DNA of 64,000 nucleotides from Bacteroides sp. GTDB lineage: Bacteria > Bacteroidota > Bacteroidia > Bacteroidales > Muribaculaceae. The stretch is taken from the NCBI GenBank assembly GCA_023663525.1, contig JAMPHF010000002.1:809440-873439 (forward strand), read 5' to 3'. The notes below the pieces were generated by a model, which was given only the letters and a program-made list of their open reading frames with translations, had not been told where the DNA came from and ran no database searches. This document shows, in pieces, positions 27,584-37,300 of this stretch (position 1 is its first letter; each line of letters starts with the position of its first letter). A program made the position numbers and the translations under genes.

Positions 27584-30004
27584 ATGCAATGTCACTGTAA
27601 ATCCTATATAAAAATTCTTTTCGTAATCATGCTCCTTTTCCCCTTCGCGACCCTCCCGGGGCATGCACAGGTGAAAATCCACGGCAAGATTACAGACAAC
27701 AACGGCGAGCCTATCGAATTTGCCACCGTGCGTGTCGCCGGGACGGCCATAGGCACCACTTCCGGTCTTGACGGCGATTATGCGCTGTCGTGTCCGGCGG
27801 CTGACACAATCACAATCCATTTCTCCTGCATAGGCTTCCGGGAGGAAACACGCCGTCTCATCGATGCTTCGGGCGACGTGACACTCAACATGCGTATGCA
27901 GCTCACCACTGAAATGCTCCAGCAGGTTGAAGTGACGGAATTGAAGAAGCAGACCGGCTCAATCTCCACAATCGATGCTTCGGAACTCCGCAAGAACCCC
28001 GATGCGTCAGGTGGAAGCGTCGAATCGCTCATCACAACGATGGCAGGCGTGACCGGATCAAACGAAATGTCATCGCAATATTCCGTGCGCGGCGGCTCGT
28101 ATGACGAAAACTCAGTCTATATCAACGGAATCGAAGTCTACCGCCCGCTGCTCGTCACTTCGGGCCAGCAGGAGGGTCTCAGTGTCATAAACCCCGACCT
28201 TGTGGGTGCCATCGGATTCTCAACCGGCGGATTTCCCGCCGAATATGGCGACAAGATGTCATCCGTTCTCGACATCACCTACCGTCAGCCAGAATCATTT
28301 GAAGGGTCACTCTCCGCCAGCCTCATGGGAGCGTCGCTCGCAATCGGACAAGGCTCGAAAAAATTCTCACAGCTCCACGGCATACGCTACAAGCGCAATT
28401 CCTCCCTGCTCAGTTCGATGGACACAAAAGGAGAATACGATCCGACATTCTTTGACTATCAGACGAACCTCAACTGGCAATTGACCTCGAAGTTCAAACT
28501 GTCGATCCTCGGCAACATCTCCCTCAACCACTACCGTTTCACCCCGCAGGACCGTACCACGACGTTTGGCACCACGACCGATGCAAAACAGTTCACCGTC
28601 TACTTCGACGGACATGAGAAAGACCGCTTCGAGACATATTTCGGTGCAGTCTCACTCGACTACCGTCTCAGCCGCTCAACCAACCTCAAGCTCCTCGGCT
28701 CAGCCTATCTGACAGATGAACTCGTGGCCTACGACATTTCGGGCGAATACTGGCTTGACCAGGCGGGGACATCAGATGTCGGCGGCGAACTCGGTGTCGG
28801 TCGCTACCACGAACATGCACGCAACCGCCTCAAAGCCTCCGTGCTTTCGCTCGCGCTGAAAGGCGAGACAGCATTGAATCCGCGCCACACGTTGACCTAC
28901 GGTGTCAGCATCCAAGGCGAGGACATCATGGACCGAAGCCGCGAATGGGAGCTGCGCGATTCAGCCGGATTCTCCCTCCCGTCCGACGGAGTCAATCTCC
29001 GCATGGTCTACAATCTCGCGTCAAATCATGACCTCTCGTCAACCCGCTTTGCGACATTCGTCCAGGACGCATGGAAGCTCAACACCTCAGCCGGATTCCT
29101 CACCATCAACGCCGGACTCCGCTTGAGCTACTGGAGTTTCAACAAGGAACTCCTCCTCAGCCCGCGCCTCACCGTCGGATTCATCCCGGAGAAAGCTCCG
29201 TCATGGGCACTGCGCTTTGCTACCGGACTCTACTATCAAAGCCCGTTCTACAAGGAATACCGGGTCCCCGTCAGCGACGAGAACGGCAATCAGACCATCG
29301 AACTCAACAGCGACATCAAGTCGCAGAGGAGTTTCCACCTGATAGCAGGCACCGACTATACGTTCAGAGCCATGAACCGTCCGTTCAAGCTCTCCGGCGA
29401 GATATACTATAAAGCTCTCTCCGACCTTGTCCCTTATGAGATAGACAATCTGAAGATAGTCTATTCGGGACTCAACGAGAGTTCGGGCTACGCTGCCGGT
29501 TTGGATCTCAAACTTTTCGGTCAATTCGTGCCCGGAAGCGACTCGTGGATCAGCTTTTCGCTGATGAAAACGAGCGAGACTATCAAAGGCGTAAAAGTCC
29601 CGCGTCCGACAGACAGAGGATATAGCCTCGGCCTGTTCTTCACGGACTATTTCCCGAAATTTCCCAAACTCAAGTTTGCCCTGCGCGGAATATTCATGCA
29701 GGGACTTCCCTCCACCGCGCCACGGTCGTCACGCGACCAAGGCTACTTCCGTATGCCCCCCTACAAACGTGTGGATGCAGGTCTCTCCTACGCGCTTCTA
29801 TCTCCGCTGAAAGAGGGCGAGACCCGTTCAGGAGTACTGCGCCATTTCAAGAGCATTTGGCTTGGAGTGGATGTGTTCAATCTTCTCGACATAGCCAACG
29901 TCGCCTCCTACTACTGGGTGACGGATGTCAACGACATCCAGTATGCCGTCCCCAACTATCTGACGCGCCGACAGCTCAACCTGCGCCTGACCATAGATTT
30001 CTGA
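27584..30004 (+). CDS. TonB-dependent outer-membrane receptor with CarboxypepD-like domain
   Basis: 806 residues from the ATG at 27584, chosen because a signal peptide (SYIKILFVIMLLFPFATLPGHAQ region) follows; an in-frame ATG at 27491 adds 31 residues with no signal character. Order: signal peptide, CarboxypepD_reg-like domain (VKIHGKITDNNGEPIEFATV), plug domain (ELKKQTGSISTIDASELRKN to the FSTGGFPAEYGDKMSSVLD region), then a 22-strand barrel ending in the aromatic-type C-terminus RLTIDF. It imports an unknown ligand using TonB/ExbBD energy. No SusD partner adjoins, so it is not a typical glycan system. Confidence 0.9.
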   Translation: MQCHCKSYIKILFVIMLLFPFATLPGHAQVKIHGKITDNNGEPIEFATVRVAGTAIGTTSGLDGDYALSCPAADTITIHFSCIGFREETRRLIDASGDVTLNMRMQLTTEMLQQVEVTELKKQTGSISTIDASELRKNPDASGGSVESLITTMAGVTGSNEMSSQYSVRGGSYDENSVYINGIEVYRPLLVTSGQQEGLSVINPDLVGAIGFSTGGFPAEYGDKMSSVLDITYRQPESFEGSLSASLMGASLAIGQGSKKFSQLHGIRYKRNSSLLSSMDTKGEYDPTFFDYQTNLNWQLTSKFKLSILGNISLNHYRFTPQDRTTTFGTTTDAKQFTVYFDGHEKDRFETYFGAVSLDYRLSRSTNLKLLGSAYLTDELVAYDISGEYWLDQAGTSDVGGELGVGRYHEHARNRLKASVLSLALKGETALNPRHTLTYGVSIQGEDIMDRSREWELRDSAGFSLPSDGVNLRMVYNLASNHDLSSTRFATFVQDAWKLNTSAGFLTINAGLRLSYWSFNKELLLSPRLTVGFIPEKAPSWALRFATGLYYQSPFYKEYRVPVSDENGNQTIELNSDIKSQRSFHLIAGTDYTFRAMNRPFKLSGEIYYKALSDLVPYEIDNLKIVYSGLNESSGYAAGLDLKLFGQFVPGSDSWISFSLMKTSETIKGVKVPRPTDRGYSLGLFFTDYFPKFPKLKFALRGIFMQGLPSTAPRSSRDQGYFRMPPYKRVDAGLSYALLSPLKEGETRSGVLRHFKSIWLGVDVFNLLDIANVASYYWVTDVNDIQYAVPNYLTRRQLNLRLTIDF

Positions 30005-30062
30005 GACAACAGATTATAGAAACAAAAACCAACGACTTAGAAAATCAAAATAGTATTGACCT

Positions 30063-30380
30063 ATGGCTTGTTCCACAGATTTTATAGAAGATATTTGTGA
30101 ATCACTCTCTCCATTGGGAACGGTGAGAAGTCGCAAAATGATGGGCGAATATGTGATTTATGTTAATGAAAAATGCGTAATCACCGCCTGCAACAATAAC
30201 GCCTACGTCAAGAAATTGCCTTGCATTGTCGACATTATGGCTGATGCAGAAGTCGGTTACCCCTACACGGGAGCAAAGGAAGCCTATATTCTTGACATCT
30301 CAAACCGGAATCTGACTTTGAAAGTAATCTCAACATTATGGGATGTTCTGCCTTTTCCCAAGAAAAAGAAAAAAGATTAG
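30063..30380 (+). CDS. TfoX/Sxy N-terminal-domain protein
   Basis: 105 residues matching the TfoX N-terminal domain: SRKMMGEYVIYVNEKCVITAC and YPYTGAKEAYILDI. The family's namesake regulates competence in gamma-proteobacteria, but stand-alone N-terminal-domain proteins in Bacteroidota have no proven role. No C-terminal TfoX domain is present. It ends in a lysine tail. It lies 33 bases before the first GLPGLI gene. Confidence 0.85.
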   Translation: MACSTDFIEDICESLSPLGTVRSRKMMGEYVIYVNEKCVITACNNNAYVKKLPCIVDIMADAEVGYPYTGAKEAYILDISNRNLTLKVISTLWDVLPFPKKKKKD

Positions 30381-30413
30381 ATCTATCACGTTTTTTACAA
30401 TTTCAATATTAAA

Positions 30414-31274
30414 ATGAATAAGTTACTCATCCTCACTGCAATTTGCATCGTGGCGATAGCTGCCACGGCACAGGAGAAAGCCGACATTCTGGTCAGCTAC
30501 GAAAGTGTCAGTCCTACGCCACGTGGAAAAACCGACATGCTGAAAATGTCATTGCTGGTCAATGCGACCGAAGCCAAATACTTCAATGACATCAGTCTAT
30601 GGGTCGATTCCCTCAAGTCAACACCTGAGGGTGGGAAAAAATACATGGAAATCATCAAAAAAGCATGCATGACCGTTGAACCTGACGGATCTGTAACATT
30701 TGATCTCACAAAGGGACCGTCAAAGAAAACCCACACTTACGTTTTCACAAACCTTACAGATGGGGAGCTGACTTTCTATGGTAGATTTGGAGAAGACCAG
30801 GGCTATTACAATGAGCCGTTTGACGAAATGAAATGGACTATCGCGGAGGATTCGACGGCAACCGTCCTCGGATATGACTGCATATTGGCGGAGAGCGATT
30901 ATCACGGTCGGCATTGGAGAGCATGGTTTACTCCCGAAATACCGGTCTCTTTCGGTCCGTGGAAACTTCGCGGTCTTCCGGGGCTTATCCTAAAAGCCGA
31001 AACCGATGGCAACTTCTCATTCACGGCAACCGGACTTGAAAAAACAGACCGAACAATCACACCGATGTATTTCAAAGATGATTATACTAAAGTTGATCGT
31101 TTGAAAGCTCTCGCCGACGCAGAATATTATCACAACAATAAAGAAAGTATACTGAAAGCCCAGGGACATGACATTCAAGTGTATTATCGTGATGATGACG
31201 GAAACAAAATTGAAGTTCCGAAATATGATGGATTGAAACACAGCTTTGAACCCGATTACAAAATCAAGAAATGA
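30414..31274 (+). CDS. GLPGLI family protein, copy 1
   Basis: 286 residues. Signal peptide 1-19 (LLILTAICIVAIAATAQ). Mature part has the family motif RGLPGLILKAE (about residue 186), preceded by the conserved HGRHWRAWFTPEIPVSFGPWKL block. Function of the GLPGLI family (TIGR01200) is unknown; members are exported Bacteroidota proteins often found in pairs. The ATG of the second copy overlaps its stop (ATGA), so the two are translationally coupled. Confidence 0.88.
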   Translation: MNKLLILTAICIVAIAATAQEKADILVSYESVSPTPRGKTDMLKMSLLVNATEAKYFNDISLWVDSLKSTPEGGKKYMEIIKKACMTVEPDGSVTFDLTKGPSKKTHTYVFTNLTDGELTFYGRFGEDQGYYNEPFDEMKWTIAEDSTATVLGYDCILAESDYHGRHWRAWFTPEIPVSFGPWKLRGLPGLILKAETDGNFSFTATGLEKTDRTITPMYFKDDYTKVDRLKALADAEYYHNNKESILKAQGHDIQVYYRDDDGNKIEVPKYDGLKHSFEPDYKIKK

Positions 31275-32095
31275 CACGAATAATAACCACATTTACATTG
31301 TGCATATTGGCAATAGCTGCCAATGCGCAGGAGAAAGCCGACATTGAGGTCAGCTACGAGGCTTCCACAGTCAATCTCATAGAGGGAGGTAATGGAAAAC
31401 CGAGTCGCTACATATTGCTGGCAAATGCCTCTGAGTCGAAATTCTATTCACCAAGGACCGAATACATTGATTCGCTGCGCTCAACTCCGGAGGGTGAGGC
31501 CAAATACAACGAAATGACCCGAAGCGCATATTTTGGTGGTAAATTGGATGAGCTGCCAAGTCGCGACGGCTCCTACTACGTCACCAAATCCCGTAGTGAC
31601 AACAAGCTGAGATATTATGACATCAACGGACTTGAAAAGTATCGGTATGACGAAGAAATTCCTCAGATTGACTGGGAGTTGACCGACAGCACGAAAAACG
31701 TCCTCGGCTACGAGTGCCAGCAGGCGATCGGCGACTTCCACGGTCGCAAATGGACCGCATGGTTCACCCCGGAGATACCGCTCACGAATGGACCGTGGAA
31801 ACTCGGCGGTCTGCCGGGGCTGATTCTGCAAGCTACCGACAATTCCGGTCTCTACACCTTTGTGGCAACCGGCATACAGCAAACATCCCGACCGATGACA
31901 CCCGTCTATTCCGCTCAGGACTATGAGAAAATCAGCCGAAAGGATTTTCTGAAAGCAAAACGTCAGTTCACTGACAACCCGATGGCTGCAATCAATACCC
32001 AGCTCAGTGCATCCGGCGTTTCCATAGGCGGAACCGGTAATGAAATCATATACAAATCCCGCGAAGAAATCGATTTCATCGAAACAGACTATTGA
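31271..32095 (+). CDS. GLPGLI family protein, copy 2
   Basis: 274 residues, paralogue of the preceding gene, overlapping it by 4 bases. Signal peptide 1-18 (TTFTLCILAIAANAQ). Same blocks: QEKADIEVSYEA, HGRKWTAWFTPEIPLTNGPWKL, GGLPGLILQAT. The 5' ends of the two genes share almost identical DNA at the signal-peptide/mature junction, indicating tandem duplication. Followed by a strong terminator. Confidence 0.88.
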   Translation: MTRIITTFTLCILAIAANAQEKADIEVSYEASTVNLIEGGNGKPSRYILLANASESKFYSPRTEYIDSLRSTPEGEAKYNEMTRSAYFGGKLDELPSRDGSYYVTKSRSDNKLRYYDINGLEKYRYDEEIPQIDWELTDSTKNVLGYECQQAIGDFHGRKWTAWFTPEIPLTNGPWKLGGLPGLILQATDNSGLYTFVATGIQQTSRPMTPVYSAQDYEKISRKDFLKAKRQFTDNPMAAINTQLSASGVSIGGTGNEIIYKSREEIDFIETDY

Positions 32096-32122
32096 ACAGG
32101 AAATCAAAAAAACATGAACTGC

Positions 32123-32160
32123 AAATCAGGTGATCATCCCCGGCGATCACCTGATTTTTT
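32123..32160 (+). terminator. Terminator after the GLPGLI pair
   Basis: AAATCAGGTGATC (32123-32135) pairs perfectly with GATCACCTGATTT (32145-32157), followed by more T. Confidence 0.9.
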
Positions 32161-32242
32161 TCATCTGAACATGCCAAAGGTATATCCATACGTATATAAT
32201 TCTCTGTTTCTTATGCCCTTATGCCTTTTTTTCCATTTCTCT

Positions 32243-32280
32243 AATTCCCATTCTCACAAAATAATGAGAATGGCGGAAAG
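32243..32280. repeat. Palindromic repeat, GGGAAT family, copy 3
   Basis: AATTCCC then ATTCTCA (32250-32256), loop CAAAATAA, TGAGAAT (32265-32271). Compared with copy 1 the stem carries paired C-to-T and G-to-A changes while the AAATAA loop is kept. Just 5' is a TATATCCATACG segment (about 32181-32192) also related to sequence near copy 1. Confidence 0.6.
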
Positions 32281-32292
32281 GACACGGAATCA

Positions 32293-33060
32293 CTAAAGTT
32301 TCATCCCTATGCCGAAAAGGGCGAAGTCGTAGACGGTGGGATCGGCGGGGTTGAACTGCCGGAGGCGGGCGGTGACCTCATCAACCGAACGGCGGTCATT
32401 GGCCTTGCGCGTCAGGAGTCCAAGCTCGCGCGAGATGTCACCGACATGGACATCAAGGGGGATGAACAGTTGCGAGGGAGCAATCACATCCCACACCCCA
32501 AGGTCAACTATACCGTCATTGCGCACGAGCCAACGCAAAGCCATGTTGACGCGCTTCAAAGCCGTTGTCGAAAGATTCTGGGGGAGGCAGCGCGACGCAA
32601 GCTCCGTATTTGCCGGGTCAGTCTCGGCAAGCACACGGTTGATACCCTCGACAAGCCGCCATGCCGGTGCTTCGGAGGCACCGATGGACTCGCTCTTTGC
32701 GAAATCCTGCAGCGAACCGTAGCGTGAATAGATGGCATGGAGTCCTCGCAGGTAGTGCTTGAGATGTTGGGTGAAAAAGGTGCGGTGGATGTTCTGGCCG
32801 TCGGGCAAATCCTCATAGCCCTTGTCCATCACATATCTGTATGGCTTATTCTCCATGAGCGACAGCAGCCGGTCGCAGTCACGGCATATCATCTTGCGGT
32901 TGCCCCACGCGATGGCGGAGGTCAGGAGGGCCGAGATCTCAATGTCGCGCACGTCATCATACCGTCTCGGGAACTGGACGGGGTCATCCGTAATGAAAGA
33001 CGGCGAGTTGATTCTCGCCGCCTCTGTGTCAAGCAGATCTTTTAAATCTGTCTCAGTCAT
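32293..33060 (-). CDS. TIGR02757 family protein
   Basis: 255 residues from the ATG at 33060. Family recognised by ARINSPSFITDDPVQFPRRY near the start, then EISALLTSAIAWGNRKMI, and the C-terminal LFIPLDVHVGDISRELGLL and PADPTVYDFALFGIGM. Related to helix-hairpin-helix DNA glycosylase-like folds, but the biochemical role is unproven. It begins 24 bases after the TlpA-like stop, in the same direction, so the two probably form an operon. Confidence 0.88.
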   Translation of the reverse strand: MTETDLKDLLDTEAARINSPSFITDDPVQFPRRYDDVRDIEISALLTSAIAWGNRKMICRDCDRLLSLMENKPYRYVMDKGYEDLPDGQNIHRTFFTQHLKHYLRGLHAIYSRYGSLQDFAKSESIGASEAPAWRLVEGINRVLAETDPANTELASRCLPQNLSTTALKRVNMALRWLVRNDGIVDLGVWDVIAPSQLFIPLDVHVGDISRELGLLTRKANDRRSVDEVTARLRQFNPADPTVYDFALFGIGMKL

Positions 33061-33084
33061 AGATTTCAACAATTTGTCTGTATG

Positions 33085-34203
33085 TCAAAATATCACATCG
33101 GTCGCAGTCACTGAAGCGGTGTCCTTCACAGCCGAATCAGCCGGAGCAACGAGGGCTTGAGGCTCGAAACCTGCCATAGCCTTATCGACATCGTCGATAA
33201 GCTCCTGGTTCTGCTTGTCGCGCGACACGATTATGCCCTCCGGGTTGATGAGAAGAATGCAGGGAATGCCTGAAATGCCGTAAAGCTCCGTCGGGATTGA
33301 CTGAGCGTTGATCATGCAGGGCCAGTCGAGCTTATGGCTCTTGATGGCTTTAAGCGTGTTTTCAGGCTCATCCCACACGGCCACACCGACCACGTCGAGT
33401 CCCTTGTCCTTATACTTCTCATAGAGCTGCTTGATGACCTTGGTCTGACGGATGCACGGACCGCACCAGCTTGCCCAGAAATCAACGAGGGTATAACGTC
33501 CCGGCTTGATGTAGCTGCTGAAACGTTCGGGCTTATTGTTGTAGGTGACGATGAAGTCCTTGTAGTGATGACCAACGGATGTCTCCTCAAGCGCGAGGAA
33601 CGATTTGCGCAAACCCTGCACACGCTTAGAATCAGCAAGGATTTTATCCTCGGCCATAGCTGCATCGATATACTCAAGGTCAAGCCCCTGCGCCATCTGG
33701 AGAAACCAGAACAATCCGAGGGCGTTACCCTCATTCTCCGAGTAGGCTCTCAGAGGTATTCCCTGATATTCATTCTGCAGCTCGGTGAACTTGACCATGT
33801 CGGTCGAATCCTTCATGTTGAGCTTCGATGCCTCGCTTTGGATTGCCATCAGGCGGTGATTGTAGGCCTCCATCTTGTCGTTGAGCGGAGTTCCGGTGGT
33901 GCGCCCCTCGGGCGAGACTTCGACATTACCCTCCTCGACGATGAATATAGGACCTCTCGCTCCATCGACAATGAGCCGACCGATGAACGGCGCGTCGGTC
34001 GTGCCGGTGAACTTGACTTTACCGTCAGTCACAACCGCCGAGTCAAGTTTCTGACCAAGATCCCAGTTGAGGAGATAGGCCATGGTGTTGTTGCGCTCGG
34101 CAGGAAAGCTGGCTGTCACCGTATAGTTAGGCTGTGCATTCAGATTGCACGCACTCACAGCGAGCATCCCGCCAATGAGTGCCATAAATGATTTTTTGTT
34201 CAT
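33085..34203 (-). CDS. TlpA-like thioredoxin-fold protein with DUF4369 domain
   Basis: 372 residues from the ATG at 34203, preceded by a good promoter (34226-34257) that rules out a longer frame to 34278. Signal peptide (KKSFMALIGGMLAVSACNLNAQ), possibly a lipoprotein by Ser-Ala-Cys. Residues about 25-130 are a DUF4369-type beta domain (LDSAVVTDGKVKFTGTTDAP), then a helical region. The C-terminal thioredoxin domain has the active site WASWCGPC (Cys pair at about 244-247) and cis-Pro GISGIPCILLI. Periplasmic thiol-disulfide oxidoreductase of the TlpA/ResA class. Probably co-transcribed with the TIGR02757 gene. Confidence 0.9.
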   Translation of the reverse strand: MNKKSFMALIGGMLAVSACNLNAQPNYTVTASFPAERNNTMAYLLNWDLGQKLDSAVVTDGKVKFTGTTDAPFIGRLIVDGARGPIFIVEEGNVEVSPEGRTTGTPLNDKMEAYNHRLMAIQSEASKLNMKDSTDMVKFTELQNEYQGIPLRAYSENEGNALGLFWFLQMAQGLDLEYIDAAMAEDKILADSKRVQGLRKSFLALEETSVGHHYKDFIVTYNNKPERFSSYIKPGRYTLVDFWASWCGPCIRQTKVIKQLYEKYKDKGLDVVGVAVWDEPENTLKAIKSHKLDWPCMINAQSIPTELYGISGIPCILLINPEGIIVSRDKQNQELIDDVDKAMAGFEPQALVAPADSAVKDTASVTATDVIF

Positions 34204-34225
34204 ATCATTAAAGGATTGTACGTGA

Positions 34226-34257
34226 CAAAAGTACACATTTTTTAAATAACAGCCAAA
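34226..34257 (-). promoter_or_regulatory. Promoter of the TlpA-like gene
   Basis: Minus strand TTTG (34257-34254), 20-base spacer, TACTTTTG (34233-34226). The box lies inside the longer frame and fixes the start at 34203. Confidence 0.75.
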
Positions 34258-34295
34258 AGCAGTCATCACGTTCAGCAATCACTCTCAAACGAAAA

Positions 34296-34323
34296 CACCC
34301 GCTCCGGATTGCCGGGGCGGGTG
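34296..34323 (-). terminator. Terminator of the pectinesterase-domain gene
   Basis: CACCCGCTCCGG and CCGGGGCGGGTG form a 12-base stem with one mismatch, around ATTG. On the minus strand it is followed by TTTTCG. It lies 33 bases past the stop. Confidence 0.75.
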
Positions 34324-34355
34324 CTGGAAAAATGTCTGTGGTGAAATCTGTCAGA

Positions 34356-37300
34356 TTACTTCACGATGACCCTTGAGGTCTTTGTCTGCCCTGAAGCAAG
34401 AGTCTCGACCTTGATGAGAACACCCTTGGTGTCAGCATTCACGCGGACACCCTGGAGGTTATAGTAGACAGTTGATACAACCTCAGCGTCAGCGTCGATT
34501 GAGTCAATGCCCGAAGTGGCACCTCCGACAGTCACGGCTTCACCGAGACCGCCCATCTCGTTGGCGGCACGGACAGAGTAGACAGCGTCCTCGGCACGGC
34601 TTTCGGCAACCTCAAACTTAGGCTCGATGGTGAAGGCAATCACCTTACCGTCCTTGCAGATGGCCCAGCATGACACGTAGTCATTGTCGTCCCATGTGAT
34701 GAGACCATTGTTCATGACCACATTTGAGGGTGCGGGAGCCTGCTCGGCGAGGCTTGCGGGATCCCAGTCGTCGTCACCGCCCATGACAGCCTCGTAGGAC
34801 AGCGCGTCGGCTTCCTCCTTGGTGAGCACGGGATCATTCTCATGAGTCTCAGCGAAGATGCGCTTGCGCTGGCTGAGGTCAATCACTGTGCCGGTTGAAG
34901 TCATGGAGTTATACTCGGCGAAGCGCATCGGCCAGCCTGTGCCCATCTCGTTCCAGCCTGCGGCTGACGGTTTGGCAGTCATCTTGGTGTCGATGAAGCG
35001 AGCACCGGGTGTGCCGCTGCCCCACGGACGACCGAGGGTGAAGTTTCCATCTACATCCTCTGTCTCACCGACGATTTCGCAATCCTTGAACACATAGCCA
35101 TACTTCAGAGGATTGGACGGAGCGGTAATGTAGCCGCCCTTCTCACACATCTGAAGTGTGACAGCGTTGTAGTAGACATCGCCCTTACCGCAGAGGTAGT
35201 CGGTACGTCCGCGCAGGAGTCCGCCCTCGAAATAGAAGCGGGCCTTGTCGTTGTTGGATACGTAGGTGTCCTGATAAGCCCAAAGGCAGACATCCTTCAT
35301 GATGGTCTTGTTGGAGTTATCGTTGAGCACGATGTCGCGGCCACGGCTGTCGCCCATGGAACTCTTCATTGTGAGGTTCTGGAAGTAAGAGCCGGTGGCA
35401 GTCTTCTCAAGACGGAGCACATCGCCATTGCCGATGCCTTCAAGCACGTTGGCGGCACCGAAACCGTTGTCGCCCTCAGCCACAGGAACAGTGTTGGTGA
35501 TCACAACACCCTCCATGCTCTCGCCGATGAACGAGATGTTGGGGGCTGAAACGTAGGTCGTGGGATCGGGATAAGCCTTCTTGTCGTTGCCGGTCTTGGT
35601 GGCAGTTGTGCTTGCGGGAATACGATAGAAACCATCGTGGATGAAAATGCGGAAACGCTTGCTGTTGTCGGCGCGTGACCCTGCAGCCTTAAGAGCGGCC
35701 ACAAGCTCATCGACAGTCGAAACCTCAGCATCATAGAGAGCCTTGGCCACAACCGGACGGGTCTTCGTGGTGAAGTTGATGGTTATCGCATCTTTGACAG
35801 CATTGTCAGTGAGGTCGCTCACGACGTTTGCGGGGAGAGTGAAGGTGTATTTTGTTCCGTAGGCAAGATTCTTGTACTGGAACAGGATGGTCTTACCCGT
35901 GACTGACGGAGTCAGCTTGAGGTCACCGAGTGTAGCGGCAGTGCCTTCCTTCACCTTGACCTTCTCATCAAATGTGAGTACAATCTTACCGTTGATTGAA
36001 GCTGTGTTAGAGCCTTCCTCGGGAACGACTGAGACAAGCACGGGAGCAGTGCCGTCGTCAATCAGTTTGGCTGTACCGATGATGTAGGAAGCACCGAGAC
36101 AAGCACCGTCATTGTCGGATGTCGTTCCGTCCTTGTCTGAAGTCTTGTCGGCGATCCAACGGATGTAGAGAGTCTTCTGATTGTTGGCCTCGGCGGGGAG
36201 ATTGAACTCACCGTCAGTCCAGTTCTTGGCACCCTCCATGAAGATAGTGCCGACAGTATGCCAGTTCTCACCGTCGATGGAGTACTCTACATTGTACTTC
36301 TGATAAGCATTGTAGTTGTAGACCATAGCAGTGATGACCTTAAGGTCAGTGAACGCCTCGGCATTGACCACTGTCTGCCAGTAGTATTCACCGAGACCGG
36401 TAGTACGCCAGTTGACAGCACCCGGACGACCCTCATAGCCACCGGCAGCGACAGTGCTCTTGTCAAGCCAGCCGGAAGTGGCACCATCGGCAGTACGGAG
36501 CACGAGTGCAGCCGCATCATTGTCGGCAGCGGCGAAGTCAGCCGGACGGCCATCGGCACCGGCCTTATGGAAGTCCCAACCTGCCACGAAATCAATGGCC
36601 GAATATGTAGCGACGAGTGACTTGTCGCCATCCATCATCACCTCAATCTCGCTTGACGATTGACCGTCGCTCCAATTGGTGAAGGTCAGAATCGGGTTGC
36701 TGCTTGCAGTGAGGGTCACGTTTGTACCTTCCTCATACATGTTCTTGCCGTCAACCACGGTCGGAGCGGGAGTAGGCTGCACCATGTAAAGGTTGGCGCC
36801 ACCCTCGACGTTGTAGTCGAGTTCAAACGTGCGGAGTGCGTTGAAGTTTGCAGTCAGGACAGTGCTGGCAGCGACCTCGTAGGTGAATGAAGTCTCGGTT
36901 GACACCACCTTGCCTGAAGCATCGGTCCAGTTGATGAACTCATAGCCGAAATTCTTATCGACAGACACCTTCACGGGCGAGCCTGCATCGTAGGACTCCG
37001 ATTTGGGATAGAGGTTTACGACACCTGCACCCTCAGGGCTTGTGACAGCTTCGAGAGTGTATTTCTCGACTGCCTCGACAGCTCCGTCAATAACACCTTC
37101 GATGCGGACATCGCTAAAGCCGCCTTCCTTCGAGTTACCGACACCGATTGAAGCAAAGAGCGAGAAGCCTTCGGTGGAAGCAAGCTCAGCCTGCTGCGCG
37201 GGAGTAAGCTCGATGACGAAACGGTTGGTGTAGTCATCATTTGAGCCGTATTTGTCATCAGCCTGCGACTTATTGTTGCGCGGAGCAGTGAATGTGCCGA

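Noticed and set aside
33334..34191. 285-residue frame on the plus strand
   Set aside because: Antisense to the TlpA-like gene, which has a signal peptide, CGPC active site and promoter.
34204..34278. Longer N-terminus for the TlpA-like protein
   Set aside because: The extension contains the gene's own promoter -7 box and lacks signal-peptide character.
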